Shown: piece after piece, positions 7,686 through 16,455 of the stretch
Layout: each line of letters starts with the position of its first letter
Position numbering within the stretch: the stretch's first letter is position 1
Source: UMGS172 sp045546915
GTDB taxonomy: Bacteria > Bacillota > Clostridia > Oscillospirales > Acutalibacteraceae
Length of the DNA: 64,000 nt
Direction: 5' to 3'
Assembly: GCA_045546915.1 (NCBI GenBank)
Contig: JAZQDU010000027.1
Span: 1 to 64,000 of the forward strand
Program-made: the position numbers and the translations under genes
The notes under the pieces: generated by a model
Databases searched by the model: none
Seen by the model: the letters and a program-made list of their open reading frames with translations, nothing else
Told to the model about the DNA's origin: nothing

Positions 7686-8975
7686 TTAATCAAGGAATCC
7701 CTTGTAATGACGCATCATCATCTGAGATTCAAGATTGTTGACGGTTTCAAGTGCAACACCAACAATAATGAGTACCGAAGTACCGCCGAGTGAAATACCG
7801 GCGAAATCAGGGCTGATCATCGAAAGGAGAATAGGTCCTACTGCGATAACGCTAAGGAACAATGCTCCTATAAGTGTAATTCTGGAAAGTACTTTCTGAA
7901 TGAAATCAGAAGTGGGTTTTCCGGGGCGGATACCAGGAATGGAACCGCTGTTCTTGCGAAGATTATTGGCCATTTCCACAGGATTATACTGAATTGTTAC
8001 ATAGAAGTAAGCAAAAGCAATAATCATTACGAAGTAAAGTACTGCGTAAAGAGCACCCTGTGTGCTGAAAAGACTTAAAATCTTTGCAAAGGTTGTATTG
8101 TGGTCAGACATAAATGAAAGTACCATGGTCGGAAGCATCAAAATAGAGCTTGCGAAGATGATAGGCATAACACCCGACATATTTACCTTAATGGGAATAT
8201 GTGAGTTCTGACCGCCGTACATTTTACGTCCTACAACACGCTTTGCGTATTGAACAGGCAATCTGCGTTCTGCGTTGGTCATCCAAACAATAAACGCAAT
8301 TACAAGAAGGAATATTACTACCGTTGCGATAGAAACAAACTTTCCGTTGGGAAGGCTCCAGTATGCAACAAGTGCTGCAAAAGCATCAGGTGCACGAGCA
8401 ATGATACCTGCGAAGAGGAGCATTGAAATACCGTTACCTATACCCTTTTCGTCAATCTGTTCACCAAGCCACATAACAAGTGCGGAACCTGCGGTGAAAC
8501 AAAGAATAACGACAAATCCGCCGAAAACAATCCAGCCTGTACCAGAAATGGTAAGTGCTCTGGACCTTACAAGGTAAATGTAATAAGCAGTACCTTGAAT
8601 AAGACCAAGAATAACCGTAGCATATCTTGTAAGCTGAGCTATTTTCTTTTGGCCTTCTTCGCCTTCTTTTGAGAGTCTCTCAAGTGCGGGAATCGCAACA
8701 CAAAGAAGTTGAAGAATAATGGAAGCATTGATGTATGGAGTAACACCCATTGCGAATATTGCACCATACTCCAAGCGTGAACCTGTCAGTACCGAGAGGT
8801 ACTGGAAGAACTGGTTGGAAGCGGTTGCCACTTCCAATTCAGTAATGTTAATGAAAGGAACGGGAATTACGTTACCTATACGGAATATAAGGATGATAAA
8901 GAGAGTGAAAAGAATCTTTTTACGAAGGTCGACAATCTTCCAGGCATTCTTAATTACCTCTATGGGATTGTTCAT
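7686..8975 (-). CDS. secY: Preprotein translocase subunit SecY
   Basis: SecY forms the membrane channel for secretory and membrane proteins together with SecE and SecG. The 429 residues carry the ten expected membrane segments. They include the plug-proximal GVTPYINASIILQLL and the cytosolic loop with KRVVGRKMYGGQNSHIPIKVN used by SecA and the ribosome. It is the last gene of the spc part, 1 base after rplO. Confidence 0.98.
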   Translation of the reverse strand: MNNPIEVIKNAWKIVDLRKKILFTLFIILIFRIGNVIPVPFINITELEVATASNQFFQYLSVLTGSRLEYGAIFAMGVTPYINASIILQLLCVAIPALERLSKEGEEGQKKIAQLTRYATVILGLIQGTAYYIYLVRSRALTISGTGWIVFGGFVVILCFTAGSALVMWLGEQIDEKGIGNGISMLLFAGIIARAPDAFAALVAYWSLPNGKFVSIATVVIFLLVIAFIVWMTNAERRLPVQYAKRVVGRKMYGGQNSHIPIKVNMSGVMPIIFASSILMLPTMVLSFMSDHNTTFAKILSLFSTQGALYAVLYFVMIIAFAYFYVTIQYNPVEMANNLRKNSGSIPGIRPGKPTSDFIQKVLSRITLIGALFLSVIAVGPILLSMISPDFAGISLGGTSVLIIVGVALETVNNLESQMMMRHYKGFLD

Positions 8976-8976
8976 A

Positions 8977-9426
8977 TTAGAGTACCTCGTACTTTCCGCC
9001 TACAGCAGTAATCTTATCCTTTGCTGCTGCGGAGAAAGCTACCGCCTTAACGGTAAGTTTCTTAGTGAGCTCTCCATTACCAAGAATTTTTACTCCGTCT
9101 AATTCCTTTTTAATAACGCCTTTCTCAATAAGTGCTGCTGCATCTACAACAGCGCCATCTTCAAAAACATTAAGTGCGCAGACATTAACAGAGGCAAATT
9201 CGCTTGCGAATATATTATTGAAACCTCTCTTCGGAACACGTCTCTGAAGGGGCATCTGACCGCCTTCAAAACCGAATCTCTGTCCGCGACCTGCACGGGC
9301 CTTCTGGCCCTTGTGGCCCTTACGGGCATTTTTACGGTTCCCGGAACCATGACCTCTGCCGATACGTTTTACTTCTTTAGTAGAACCTGCAACGGCTCCA
9401 AGCTCATGAATTTTCATAGTTCGCAC
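8977..9426 (-). CDS. rplO: 50S ribosomal protein L15
   Basis: L15 is a late-assembling large-subunit protein with a long basic N-terminal extension. The 149 residues show the Gly/Arg-rich N-terminus (GRGHGSGNRKNARKGHKGQK and ARAGRGQRFGFEGGQMPLQRR) and a globular C-terminus. It lies just after rpmD and upstream of secY. Confidence 0.98.
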   Translation of the reverse strand: MRTMKIHELGAVAGSTKEVKRIGRGHGSGNRKNARKGHKGQKARAGRGQRFGFEGGQMPLQRRVPKRGFNNIFASEFASVNVCALNVFEDGAVVDAAALIEKGVIKKELDGVKILGNGELTKKLTVKAVAFSAAAKDKITAVGGKYEVL

Positions 9427-9434
9427 CTCCTTGC

Positions 9435-9632
9435 TTACGCTTCAGTTACCTCGACGAGGTGGATAATTTTCTTAATCTTGCCCTTAGTAGCGGCGTTGTC
9501 AGGCTGTGTGCTTACATCGCCAATCTTTTTAAGACCAAGAGCTTTTGCGGTAGCAATCTGATCGTCTTTGCAGGCGATAAGACTTTTAACCAATTTTACG
9601 TTAAGGCTTGCAGCCTTCTTCTTAGTTGCCAT
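9435..9632 (-). CDS. rpmD: 50S ribosomal protein L30
   Basis: L30 is a small protein that binds 23S rRNA. This one has 65 residues, with the typical VKLVKSLIACKDDQIATAKAL core and LIDxP-like turn. The N-terminus (MATKKKAASLN) is a few residues longer than average. It lies between rpsE and rplO, as expected. Confidence 0.96.
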   Translation of the reverse strand: MATKKKAASLNVKLVKSLIACKDDQIATAKALGLKKIGDVSTQPDNAATKGKIKKIIHLVEVTEA

Positions 9633-9645
9633 CTGCTGCTCCTCC

Positions 9646-10149
9646 TTAACCTAAAATTTCTTTAACAGACTTTCCGCGAATAGCAGCAACCTCTTCAGCG
9701 GTACGAAGAGCTTTAAGTCCCTCGATGGTAGCTCTTACTACATTGTAGGGGTTGTTAGAACGGAGAGCCTTAGTACGAATGTCGGTGATACCTACAGTTT
9801 CAACAACTGCACGAACTGCACCGCCGGCGATAACACCGGTACCGGGTGCTGCAGGTTTCATAAGAACGCTACCTGCGCCATAGTTACCGATGATTTCGTG
9901 AGGAATAGTAGTACCTTTCAAGGAAACCTTGATAAGATTCTTCTTTGCATCTTCGATGCCTTTACGGATAGCGTCCGGAACTTCGCCGGCCTTACCTACA
10001 CCGAAGCCTACAACACCGTTGCCATCACCAACAACTACAAGAGCTGCGAATTTCATAATGCGTCCGCCCTTAACAGTTTTTGATACACGGTTGATAGCAA
10101 CAACTTTTTCTTTAAGATCCATAGTGGATGCGTCAATTATAGTAGCCAA
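9646..10149 (-). CDS. rpsE: 30S ribosomal protein S5
   Basis: S5 lies at the mRNA entrance and affects decoding fidelity. The 167 residues contain the double-stranded-RNA-like N-terminal domain (ISKVTKGGR-type segment VSKTVKGGRIMKFAALVVVG) and the C-terminal fold with GAGSVLMKPAAPGTGVIAGG. Length and motifs are standard. Confidence 0.98.
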   Translation of the reverse strand: MATIIDASTMDLKEKVVAINRVSKTVKGGRIMKFAALVVVGDGNGVVGFGVGKAGEVPDAIRKGIEDAKKNLIKVSLKGTTIPHEIIGNYGAGSVLMKPAAPGTGVIAGGAVRAVVETVGITDIRTKALRSNNPYNVVRATIEGLKALRTAEEVAAIRGKSVKEILG

Positions 10150-10167
10150 AAGTGTTTTCCTCCTTCT

Positions 10168-10527
10168 TTAGAACTTGAGGCCGCCCTCGCGGGCTCCTTC
10201 GGCCAGCTCCTTGACACGGCCGTGGTAAACATATCCGCCGCGGTCAAATACGCAAACTTCAATGCCTTTTTCCATAGCACGTGCAGCAATCAACTGTCCA
10301 ACTTTACGGGCTTCTTCTTTGTTACCTTTTGCAGTTCCGAAATCCTTCTCATTAGAAGCGGCTGCAGCTAAGGTTACGCCGTTAACGTCGTCGATAAGTT
10401 GAGCATAAATGTTGCTGTTGGGGCGGAAAACGTCGAGACGCGGGCACTCAGCAGTACCGCTGATTTTACCACGTACGCGAGCATGTCTTTTAAGACGTGC
10501 TTTATTAGTATCAGGTCTTGAAACCAT
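10168..10527 (-). CDS. rplR: 50S ribosomal protein L18
   Basis: L18 binds 5S rRNA in the central protuberance with L5. It has 119 residues, a basic N-terminus (NKARLKRHARVRGKISGT) and the diagnostic CPRLDVFRPNSNIYAQLIDD and FDRGGYVYHGRVKELAEGAR segments. Confidence 0.98.
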   Translation of the reverse strand: MVSRPDTNKARLKRHARVRGKISGTAECPRLDVFRPNSNIYAQLIDDVNGVTLAAAASNEKDFGTAKGNKEEARKVGQLIAARAMEKGIEVCVFDRGGYVYHGRVKELAEGAREGGLKF

Positions 10528-10545
10528 TTTATTTTCTCTCCTTTA

Positions 10546-11094
10546 TTACTTTTTGCCGCCCTTACCGGCTTTACCTTCTTTACGACGGATGTATTCGCCG
10601 GCGTACTTAATACCTTTGCCCTTATAAGGCTCGGGAGGACGCTTCTCGCGAACTTCTGCCGCAAACTGACCAACTTTTTGTTTGCTAGGACCGGAAATAA
10701 CTATTGCATTGGGACCGGGAACATCAATTGTGATGCCGTCAATTTCAGGCATGATTACCTGATGCGAATAACCAAGGTTCAAAACAAGGTTCTTACCCTG
10801 CTTTTGAGCACGGTAACCAACACCGTTGATTTCGAGTTCCTTTTTGTAACCCTCGGTAACACCAACTACCATGTTGTGAATGAGAGTACGGGAAAGTCCG
10901 TGAAGCGAACGATCCTCTTTCTCATCGGTAGGACGGGTAACCAATACCTCGCCACCCTCAACTTTAACCGATATTCTTTTGCTCAAGGTTTCGCTAAGAG
11001 TACCTTTGGGACCCTTTACGGTAACGACGTTGCCGTCAACCTTGATTTCTACACCGGCGGGGATAGCGATAGGCTTTCTTCCTATACGTGACAT
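10546..11094 (-). CDS. rplF: 50S ribosomal protein L6
   Basis: L6 sits near the sarcin-ricin loop and the factor-binding site. The 182-residue protein has two similar alpha/beta domains. It begins MSRIGRKPIAIPAGVEI and carries the conserved C-terminal PPEPYKGKGIKYAGEYIRRKEGK. Confidence 0.98.
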   Translation of the reverse strand: MSRIGRKPIAIPAGVEIKVDGNVVTVKGPKGTLSETLSKRISVKVEGGEVLVTRPTDEKEDRSLHGLSRTLIHNMVVGVTEGYKKELEINGVGYRAQKQGKNLVLNLGYSHQVIMPEIDGITIDVPGPNAIVISGPSKQKVGQFAAEVREKRPPEPYKGKGIKYAGEYIRRKEGKAGKGGKK

Positions 11095-11109
11095 TTATTG
11101 TACCTCCCC

Positions 11110-11508
11110 TTACCAGATGAATGCGAGAACTTCGCCGCCAACATTTTCACGACGAGCCTGCTTATCGGTCATAATTCCTTTTGATGTGGAAAGGATTGCA
11201 ATTCCAAGGCCTCTCATGACCTTGGGCATATCCTCAACGTTTGTGTAAATGCGCAGACCGGGTTTGGATACTCTGCGAAGACCGGTAATAATCTGCGATT
11301 TATTGGGACCGTACTTAAGTGCGATCTTAATAACTCCCTGCTTACCGTCGTCTACTACGGTGAAGCCGTTGATGTAACCTTCGTCAAGAAGAATCTGAGC
11401 GATTGCTTTCTTAACATTGGATGCAGGAACATCAACCGAGTCATGCTTTGCCGAGCTAGCATTACGGATACGTGTAAGCATATCGGCTATTGTATCGGTG
11501 ATTTGCAT
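11110..11508 (-). CDS. rpsH: 30S ribosomal protein S8
   Basis: S8 is a primary 16S rRNA binder and the spc-operon autoregulator in Escherichia coli. The 132 residues start ITDTIADMLTRIRNASSAKH and end with the family signature GIAILSTSKGIMTDKQAR...GGEVLAFIW. Length is typical. Confidence 0.98.
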   Translation of the reverse strand: MQITDTIADMLTRIRNASSAKHDSVDVPASNVKKAIAQILLDEGYINGFTVVDDGKQGVIKIALKYGPNKSQIITGLRRVSKPGLRIYTNVEDMPKVMRGLGIAILSTSKGIMTDKQARRENVGGEVLAFIW

Positions 11509-11521
11509 ACCGTCAACCTCC

Positions 11522-11707
11522 TTACCAGCTTGCCTTTTTTACTCCAGGAATCTCGCCCTTGTAGGCAAGCTCTCTGAAGCAAATGCGGCAGATACCGTAC
11601 TTACGGAGATAAGCATGGGGACGACCGCAGATTTTACATCTTGTATACTCTCTGGTCGAAAACTTTGCAGGTCTTGCCTGCTTGATTTTCATAGATGTCT
11701 TAGCCAT
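11522..11707 (-). CDS. rpsZ: 30S ribosomal protein S14, type Z
   Basis: This is the short zinc form of S14, 61 residues, with CKICGRP and CRICFREL supplying the four cysteine ligands. It binds 16S rRNA in the head of the 30S subunit. The short C+ form is typical of Firmicutes, which may carry a longer zinc-free paralogue elsewhere under Zur control. Confidence 0.97.
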   Translation of the reverse strand: MAKTSMKIKQARPAKFSTREYTRCKICGRPHAYLRKYGICRICFRELAYKGEIPGVKKASW

Positions 11708-11718
11708 GTTTACACTCC

Positions 11719-12261
11719 TTACTTCGCGAACGGGGCGCCCATGAGGCTCAAGAGCTCTCTGGCTTCCTCGTCGGTATTTGCGGTAGTAACAAAGATTATA
11801 TCCATGCCACGTACCTTGTCGATTTTATCATAGTCGATTTCAGGGAAAATAAGCTGTTCCTTAACGCCCATGGAATAGTTTCCGCGACCGTCGAAAGAGT
11901 TAGGGTTAATTCCTCTGAAGTCTCTAACTCTCGGAAGAGCTGCATTGAAGAGACGGTCAACGAACTCGTACATCTTCTCGCCTCTGAGAGTAACTTTGGC
12001 ACCTATCGGCATACCTTCACGAAGTTTGAAGTTTGCAACCGACTTTCTTGCCTTGCAGACTACAGCCTTCTGACCGGTAATTTGACCGAGGTCAGAAAGG
12101 ATGGCATCGATAACCTTTGCGTTATCTCTTGCCTCACCGCATCCTACGTTGATAACAACCTTATCGAGCTTGGGAATTTGCATGACGCTCTTGTAATTGT
12201 ACTTTTTCATCAGCGCAGGTGCAACATTTGCTTTGTATTCTTCTCTAAGCCTTGCTGCCAT
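11719..12261 (-). CDS. rplE: 50S ribosomal protein L5
   Basis: L5 binds 5S rRNA and contacts the P-site tRNA and S13. The 180-residue sequence begins MAARLREEYKANVAPALMKK and contains IPKLDKVVINVGCGEA, KVTLRGEKMYEFVDRL and RDFRGINPNSFDGRGNYSMG, all diagnostic. Confidence 0.98.
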   Translation of the reverse strand: MAARLREEYKANVAPALMKKYNYKSVMQIPKLDKVVINVGCGEARDNAKVIDAILSDLGQITGQKAVVCKARKSVANFKLREGMPIGAKVTLRGEKMYEFVDRLFNAALPRVRDFRGINPNSFDGRGNYSMGVKEQLIFPEIDYDKIDKVRGMDIIFVTTANTDEEARELLSLMGAPFAK

Positions 12262-12277
12262 GTAATGTTCCTCCTAC

Positions 12278-12601
12278 TCAGATTGTTTCGCCGCACTTTT
12301 TGCAGATACGGTCTTTTTTGCCATCAGCATAGATTTTATGACCTATTCTGGTGGGTTTTTTACATTTGGGGCATACAACCTGTACCTTGCAGGCATAGAT
12401 TGCGCTTTCTGCCTCTATAATGCCAGAAGGGTCACCGGCTTTGCGAGGTTTAACATGCTTTTTAACCATGTTAAGACCTTCTACAATAACCTTGCCTTCC
12501 TTAGGGCTTACTTCGAGGACTTTACCGGTCTTTCCGCGGTTCTCATCGTTACCGGTGAGAATAATAACGGTATCGCCGGTCTTAATGTTCATCTTACTCA
12601 T
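12278..12601 (-). CDS. rplX: 50S ribosomal protein L24 with zinc-ribbon-like tail
   Basis: L24 starts large-subunit assembly by binding the 5' domain of 23S rRNA. The 107-residue protein has the KOW motif near the start (IKTGDTVIILTGNDENRGKTG) and a C-terminal pair of CxxC motifs (CPKCKKPTRIG and CKKCGETI), which probably holds a zinc ion. That tail is common in Clostridia and Actinobacteria. Confidence 0.98.
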   Translation of the reverse strand: MSKMNIKTGDTVIILTGNDENRGKTGKVLEVSPKEGKVIVEGLNMVKKHVKPRKAGDPSGIIEAESAIYACKVQVVCPKCKKPTRIGHKIYADGKKDRICKKCGETI

Positions 12602-12616
12602 GCTTTGGTACCTCCA

Positions 12617-12985
12617 TTAAAGAACTTCCGGAGCAAGAGAAAGAATCTTCATATAATCCTTCTCACGAAGCTCACGTGCGACAGGTCCAAAGATACGGGT
12701 ACCTCTGGGAGTTTTGTCTTCTCTGATAATTACCGCGGCATTTTCATCAAAACGGATATAAGAACCGTCATTGCGGCGAAGACCTTTGCAAGAACGTACA
12801 ACTACGGCCTTGACTACATCGCCTTTTTTGACAGTGCCGCCCGGTGCTGCTTTCTTAACCGAAGCAACAACGACGTCGCCAATATTGGCATACCTCCTGC
12901 CGGAGCCTCCAAGTACGCGGATGCACATAAGTTCTTTTGCACCGGTATTGTCGGCAACCTTGAGGTAAGTCTGCTGCTGTATCAC
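12617..12985 (-). CDS. rplN: 50S ribosomal protein L14
   Basis: L14 contacts helix 44 and the RsfS silencing factor site. The 122 residues include MIQQQTYLKVADNTGAKELM at the start and the signature GTRIFGPVARELREKDYMKI at the end. Length is exactly that of the family. Confidence 0.98.
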   Translation of the reverse strand: MIQQQTYLKVADNTGAKELMCIRVLGGSGRRYANIGDVVVASVKKAAPGGTVKKGDVVKAVVVRSCKGLRRNDGSYIRFDENAAVIIREDKTPRGTRIFGPVARELREKDYMKILSLAPEVL

Positions 12986-13004
12986 AGTTTCTTCCTCCTT
13001 TAGA

Positions 13005-13262
13005 CTACTTAGCCTTTTCTACGATTTCAACAACGCGCCATCTCTTATCCTTAGACAGAGGGCGGGTTTCCATAACGAGTACGCGGTCGCCGATACGGCA
13101 TTCGTTGTTCTCGTCATGAGCCTTAAACTTAACAGTGTTCTTAATAATCTTCTTGTAGAGCGGATGCTTTACGTTGTCCTCAATTGCAACAACAATGGTT
13201 TTATCCATCTTATCGCTGACAACCTTACCGACTCTTGTTTTACGAAGGTTTCTTTCGCTCAT
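13005..13262 (-). CDS. rpsQ: 30S ribosomal protein S17
   Basis: S17 is an OB-fold protein that binds 16S rRNA early in assembly. It has 85 residues with RKTRVGKVVSDKMDKTIVVA and the conserved MSERN start. It lies 20 bases after rpmC. Confidence 0.98.
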   Translation of the reverse strand: MSERNLRKTRVGKVVSDKMDKTIVVAIEDNVKHPLYKKIIKNTVKFKAHDENNECRIGDRVLVMETRPLSKDKRWRVVEIVEKAK

Positions 13263-13282
13263 AGCTTAATCCTCCCTGTCAA

Positions 13283-13486
13283 TCAAGAATTGGCGCCGTT
13301 TAACTCGATTTCGCGAAGAATAGTTTTTACTCTTGCGATATCCTTCTTAACGGCTGCAATTCTGGTAGGGTTATCGAGCTGATTAATGGCGTGCTGGAAA
13401 CGAAGATTAAAAAGTTCTTCTTTAAGCTTCTTGAGTTGCTCCTCGAGTTCTACGGGAGTCTTATCTCTGAGTTCCTTAACATTCAT
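13283..13486 (-). CDS. rpmC: 50S ribosomal protein L29
   Basis: L29 is a helical hairpin at the peptide exit site near the signal recognition particle and trigger-factor docking point. The 67 residues show KELRDKTPVELEEQLKKLKE and the FNLRFQHAINQLDNP signature. Its start overlaps the last base of rplP, which suggests translational coupling. Confidence 0.98.
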   Translation of the reverse strand: MNVKELRDKTPVELEEQLKKLKEELFNLRFQHAINQLDNPTRIAAVKKDIARVKTILREIELNGANS

Positions 13487-13911
13487 TACTGCTCACCACC
13501 CATTTCCTGTTTAGTAATAAACTTACATTTGATAGGCAGCTTGTTAGCGGCAAGACGCATAGCCTCACGAGCAACTTCCTCGGATACGCCGCCGATTTCA
13601 AACATAACTCTGCCGGGTTTAACAACTGCGACCCAGTACTCAGGAGAACCTTTACCTGAACCCATTCGAGTTTCAGCAGGTTTCTCGGTGATGGGCTTGT
13701 CAGGGAAGATTTTAATCCAAACCTGACCGCCACGTTTGATGTAACGGGTCATAGCGATACGGGCTGCCTCAATCTGATTTGAAGTGATCCATGCAGGCTC
13801 AAGTGCCTGAAGACCAAAATCTCCGTTAGAAACGAAGTTTCCGCGAAGGGCCTGACCTTTAAGACGGCCTCTGTGAACGCGGCGATACTTAACGCGCTTA
13901 GGTAACAGCAT
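13486..13911 (-). CDS. rplP: 50S ribosomal protein L16
   Basis: L16 organises the A-site and P-site tRNA path on the large subunit. The 141 residues start MLLPKRVKYRRVHRGRLKG and include the family segments WIKIFPDKPITEKPAETRMG and KGSPEYWVAVVKPGRVMFEI. It overlaps rpsC by one base. Confidence 0.98.
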   Translation of the reverse strand: MLLPKRVKYRRVHRGRLKGQALRGNFVSNGDFGLQALEPAWITSNQIEAARIAMTRYIKRGGQVWIKIFPDKPITEKPAETRMGSGKGSPEYWVAVVKPGRVMFEIGGVSEEVAREAMRLAANKLPIKCKFITKQEMGGEQ

Positions 13912-14582
13912 CAGCGAGCGCCTCCTTCCTTACGCGGTTTGCGGGCATCTTGGAGAACTTCGCCGGTGTATATCCATACCTTTACGCCGATACGACCGTA
14001 AGTGGTATGTGCCTCAGCGAAACCATAGTCGATGTCAGCACGAATAGTCTGAAGCGGAATGGTTCCCTCGCGATAACTCTCAGAACGTGCAATTTCAGCA
14101 CCGCCGAGACGACCGGAAACCTGAGTTTTAATACCCTTAACGCCAAGACGCATTGCACGTCCGATAGAAAGCTTCATAGCTCTACGGAACGATACACGTT
14201 TCTCGAGCTGAGCAGCAATGCTCTCTGCTACGAGGGTTGCGTTAACGTCGGGGTTTTTAATTTCAACGATGTTAATGAAAACATCTTTGTCGGTTTTGAG
14301 AAGCTCTTTGCACTTAACTTTGAGCTTTTCAATCTCTTCACCCTTACGTCCGATAACCATACCGGGCTTTGCGCAATGGATATGGATACGAACTCTCTGT
14401 GCGTCGCGTTCAATTTCAATTTTGGGAACGCCTGCAGAATAAAGAGTTTTCTTTAAGAACTTACGGAGGTTGTAGTCCTCAACCAAAGTTTCGCCGAAGT
14501 CTTTATCCTTGGTGAACCAACGGGAATCCCAGTTCTTAATAACGCCAACACGGAAACCGTGGGGATTTACTTTCTGGCCCAT
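13911..14582 (-). CDS. rpsC: 30S ribosomal protein S3
   Basis: S3 lines the mRNA entry tunnel and contributes helicase activity. The 223-residue protein starts MGQKVNPHGFRVGVIKNWDS, has the KH domain (PGMVIGRKGEEIEKLK) and the C-terminal GRIGVKVWIYTGEVL motif. Confidence 0.98.
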   Translation of the reverse strand: MGQKVNPHGFRVGVIKNWDSRWFTKDKDFGETLVEDYNLRKFLKKTLYSAGVPKIEIERDAQRVRIHIHCAKPGMVIGRKGEEIEKLKVKCKELLKTDKDVFINIVEIKNPDVNATLVAESIAAQLEKRVSFRRAMKLSIGRAMRLGVKGIKTQVSGRLGGAEIARSESYREGTIPLQTIRADIDYGFAEAHTTYGRIGVKVWIYTGEVLQDARKPRKEGGAR

Positions 14583-14597
14583 AACTTAACCTCCTTC

Positions 14598-14942
14598 TTA
14601 GTCTTCACGTTCTCTGAGTACCAGAGTTACGTGAGATGTTCTCTTCAAAATGCGATGTGCACGGCCGTGGTCCTTAGCTCTGATTCTTTTAAGAATAGGA
14701 CCGGGTCCTACGTAGCACTCCGCAACATAGAGCTTAGAAACATCCATTGAATGGTTGTTTTCAGCATTTGCAATAGCTGACTTAAGCAGCTTTTCAAGAT
14801 ACTCGCAAGCGGCCTTCGGTGTAAACCTAAGAATAGCCATGGCTTTGTCAGCGTCCTGATTACGAATAAGGTCGAGGACGATTTGCACCTTGCGAGGTGA
14901 TATGCGGGCATATCTGAGTGTTGCCCTTGATTCCATAGTCAT
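14598..14942 (-). CDS. rplV: 50S ribosomal protein L22
   Basis: L22 extends a beta hairpin into the exit tunnel, the site of some macrolide resistance changes. The 114 residues include RISPRKVQIVLDLIRN and the tip region GPGPILKRIRAKDHGRAHRI. No odd insertion in the loop is seen. Confidence 0.98.
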   Translation of the reverse strand: MTMESRATLRYARISPRKVQIVLDLIRNQDADKAMAILRFTPKAACEYLEKLLKSAIANAENNHSMDVSKLYVAECYVGPGPILKRIRAKDHGRAHRILKRTSHVTLVLRERED

Positions 14943-14959
14943 ACTCTCCTTTCGACCGC

Positions 14960-15232
14960 TTACTTCGTGGTCTTTGCGCCGGCGTGACCTTTAAAGGTTC
15001 TGGTCGGAGCAAATTCACCGAATTTATGGCCTACCATATCCTCGGTAACATATACCGGAACATGCTTTCTGCCATCATGAACAGCCACCGTGTGTCCGAC
15101 GAAATCGGGGAAAATCGTGGATGAACGGCTCCATGTCTTTAAGACACGTTTCTCGCCTGCTGCATTCATTTCCTGTACTCTTTTAAGAAGTACGGGTTGG
15201 ATGTAGGGGCCTTTTTTAACGCTTCTTCCCAT
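14960..15232 (-). CDS. rpsS: 30S ribosomal protein S19
   Basis: S19 forms a complex with S13 in the head. It has 90 residues, with MGRSVKKGPYIQPVLLKR at the start and HDGRKHVPVYVTEDMVGHKF-type core followed by GEFAPTRTFKGH. Confidence 0.98.
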   Translation of the reverse strand: MGRSVKKGPYIQPVLLKRVQEMNAAGEKRVLKTWSRSSTIFPDFVGHTVAVHDGRKHVPVYVTEDMVGHKFGEFAPTRTFKGHAGAKTTK

Positions 15233-15253
15233 TGTTATAACTCCTTTCGTCGA

Positions 15254-16087
15254 TTACTTCGCATTACGGCGCTTGATAATATACTTATCAGAAGCCTTAT
15301 GCTTGTCACGGGTCTTGTAGCCCAAGGTGGGTTTACCCCAAGGGGTAACAGGTGTGGGACGTCCGATAGGTGCACGTCCCTCACCACCACCGTGGGGGTG
15401 GTCACACGGGTTCATAACAGAACCACGTACGGTAGGACGCCAACCCATATGGCGCTTACGACCTGCTTTACCGATGTTAACATTTTCATGCTCGGGGTTA
15501 GAAACGCTACCGATAGTTGCCATGCAATTAGCAGGAACGTTACGGAGTTCGCCGGAAGGAAGTCTTAAAAGAGCCATTCCGTTTTCCTTAGCCATGAGCT
15601 GAGCCATGTTACCGGCTGAACGAGCGAGCTGAGCGCCCTTGCCGGGGTAAAGTTCGATGTTATGGATGGTGGTACCAACGGGGATATCGCTGAGTTTAAG
15701 AGCGTTACCCGGTTTGATATCAGCATCGGGTCCGGAAACAATAGTGTCTCCTACTTTAAGGTCCTGAGGAGCGATAATGTAACGCTTCTCACCGTCCTCG
15801 TACTGAACGAGTGCAATAAATGCTGAACGGTTGGGGTCATATTCAAGAGTCATAACGGTAGCGGGAACGCCAATCTTATCTCTCTTGAAATCAATAATGC
15901 GGTATTTCACGCGATTGCCGCCGCCATGATGACGAACAGTGATACGTCCGTAACTGTTGCGACCGGCATTCTTTTTAACAACGTCCAACAAACTCTTTTC
16001 GGGTGCTACCTTGGAAAGTTCGGAATAATCCATAACTGTCATACCACGGCGACCGGGAGTTGTGGGCTTGTAGTGCTTAACTGCCAT
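15254..16087 (-). CDS. rplB: 50S ribosomal protein L2
   Basis: L2 is needed for subunit association and peptidyl transfer. The 277-residue protein begins MAVKHYKPTTPGRRGMTVMD and carries the invariant NPCDHPHGGGEGRAPIGRPT loop whose histidine lies near the peptidyl transferase centre. Length is typical. Confidence 0.98.
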   Translation of the reverse strand: MAVKHYKPTTPGRRGMTVMDYSELSKVAPEKSLLDVVKKNAGRNSYGRITVRHHGGGNRVKYRIIDFKRDKIGVPATVMTLEYDPNRSAFIALVQYEDGEKRYIIAPQDLKVGDTIVSGPDADIKPGNALKLSDIPVGTTIHNIELYPGKGAQLARSAGNMAQLMAKENGMALLRLPSGELRNVPANCMATIGSVSNPEHENVNIGKAGRKRHMGWRPTVRGSVMNPCDHPHGGGEGRAPIGRPTPVTPWGKPTLGYKTRDKHKASDKYIIKRRNAK

Positions 16088-16161
16088 ATTAGTTTCACTC
16101 TCCTATTTGGCTTAGCGGAGTTTCAACTCCATACATTGCCTTAATCGTTCTTGGTTTCGGA

Positions 16162-16455
16162 TTACATCAAACCGTCAAAGAAACTGATGGTCTTAGAATC
16201 CTTCTTAAGGGTTACGATAGCCTTCTTCCAAGAAGGAGTCATACCCTCGTAGCGTCCCATACGGCGATTATGGCCACGAACGCTTATTGTGTTGACCTTC
16301 TCAACCTCAACACCGAAAAGCTCTTCAACTGCACGAGCGATGTCGATTTTGGTTGCATCGTTTGCTACTTTAAAGGTGTACTTCTTTTCAGCAAAGCCGG
16401 TCATGCTGCGCTCGGTAATAACCGGAGCAATAATAATGTCCTGAGCTGCTTTCAT
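16162..16455 (-). CDS. rplW: 50S ribosomal protein L23
   Basis: L23 docks trigger factor and the signal recognition particle at the exit site. The 97 residues contain IIIAPVITERSMTGFAEKKY and FGVEVEKVNTISVRGHNRRM. Its start codon shares a base with the rplD stop. Confidence 0.98.
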   Translation of the reverse strand: MKAAQDIIIAPVITERSMTGFAEKKYTFKVANDATKIDIARAVEELFGVEVEKVNTISVRGHNRRMGRYEGMTPSWKKAIVTLKKDSKTISFFDGLM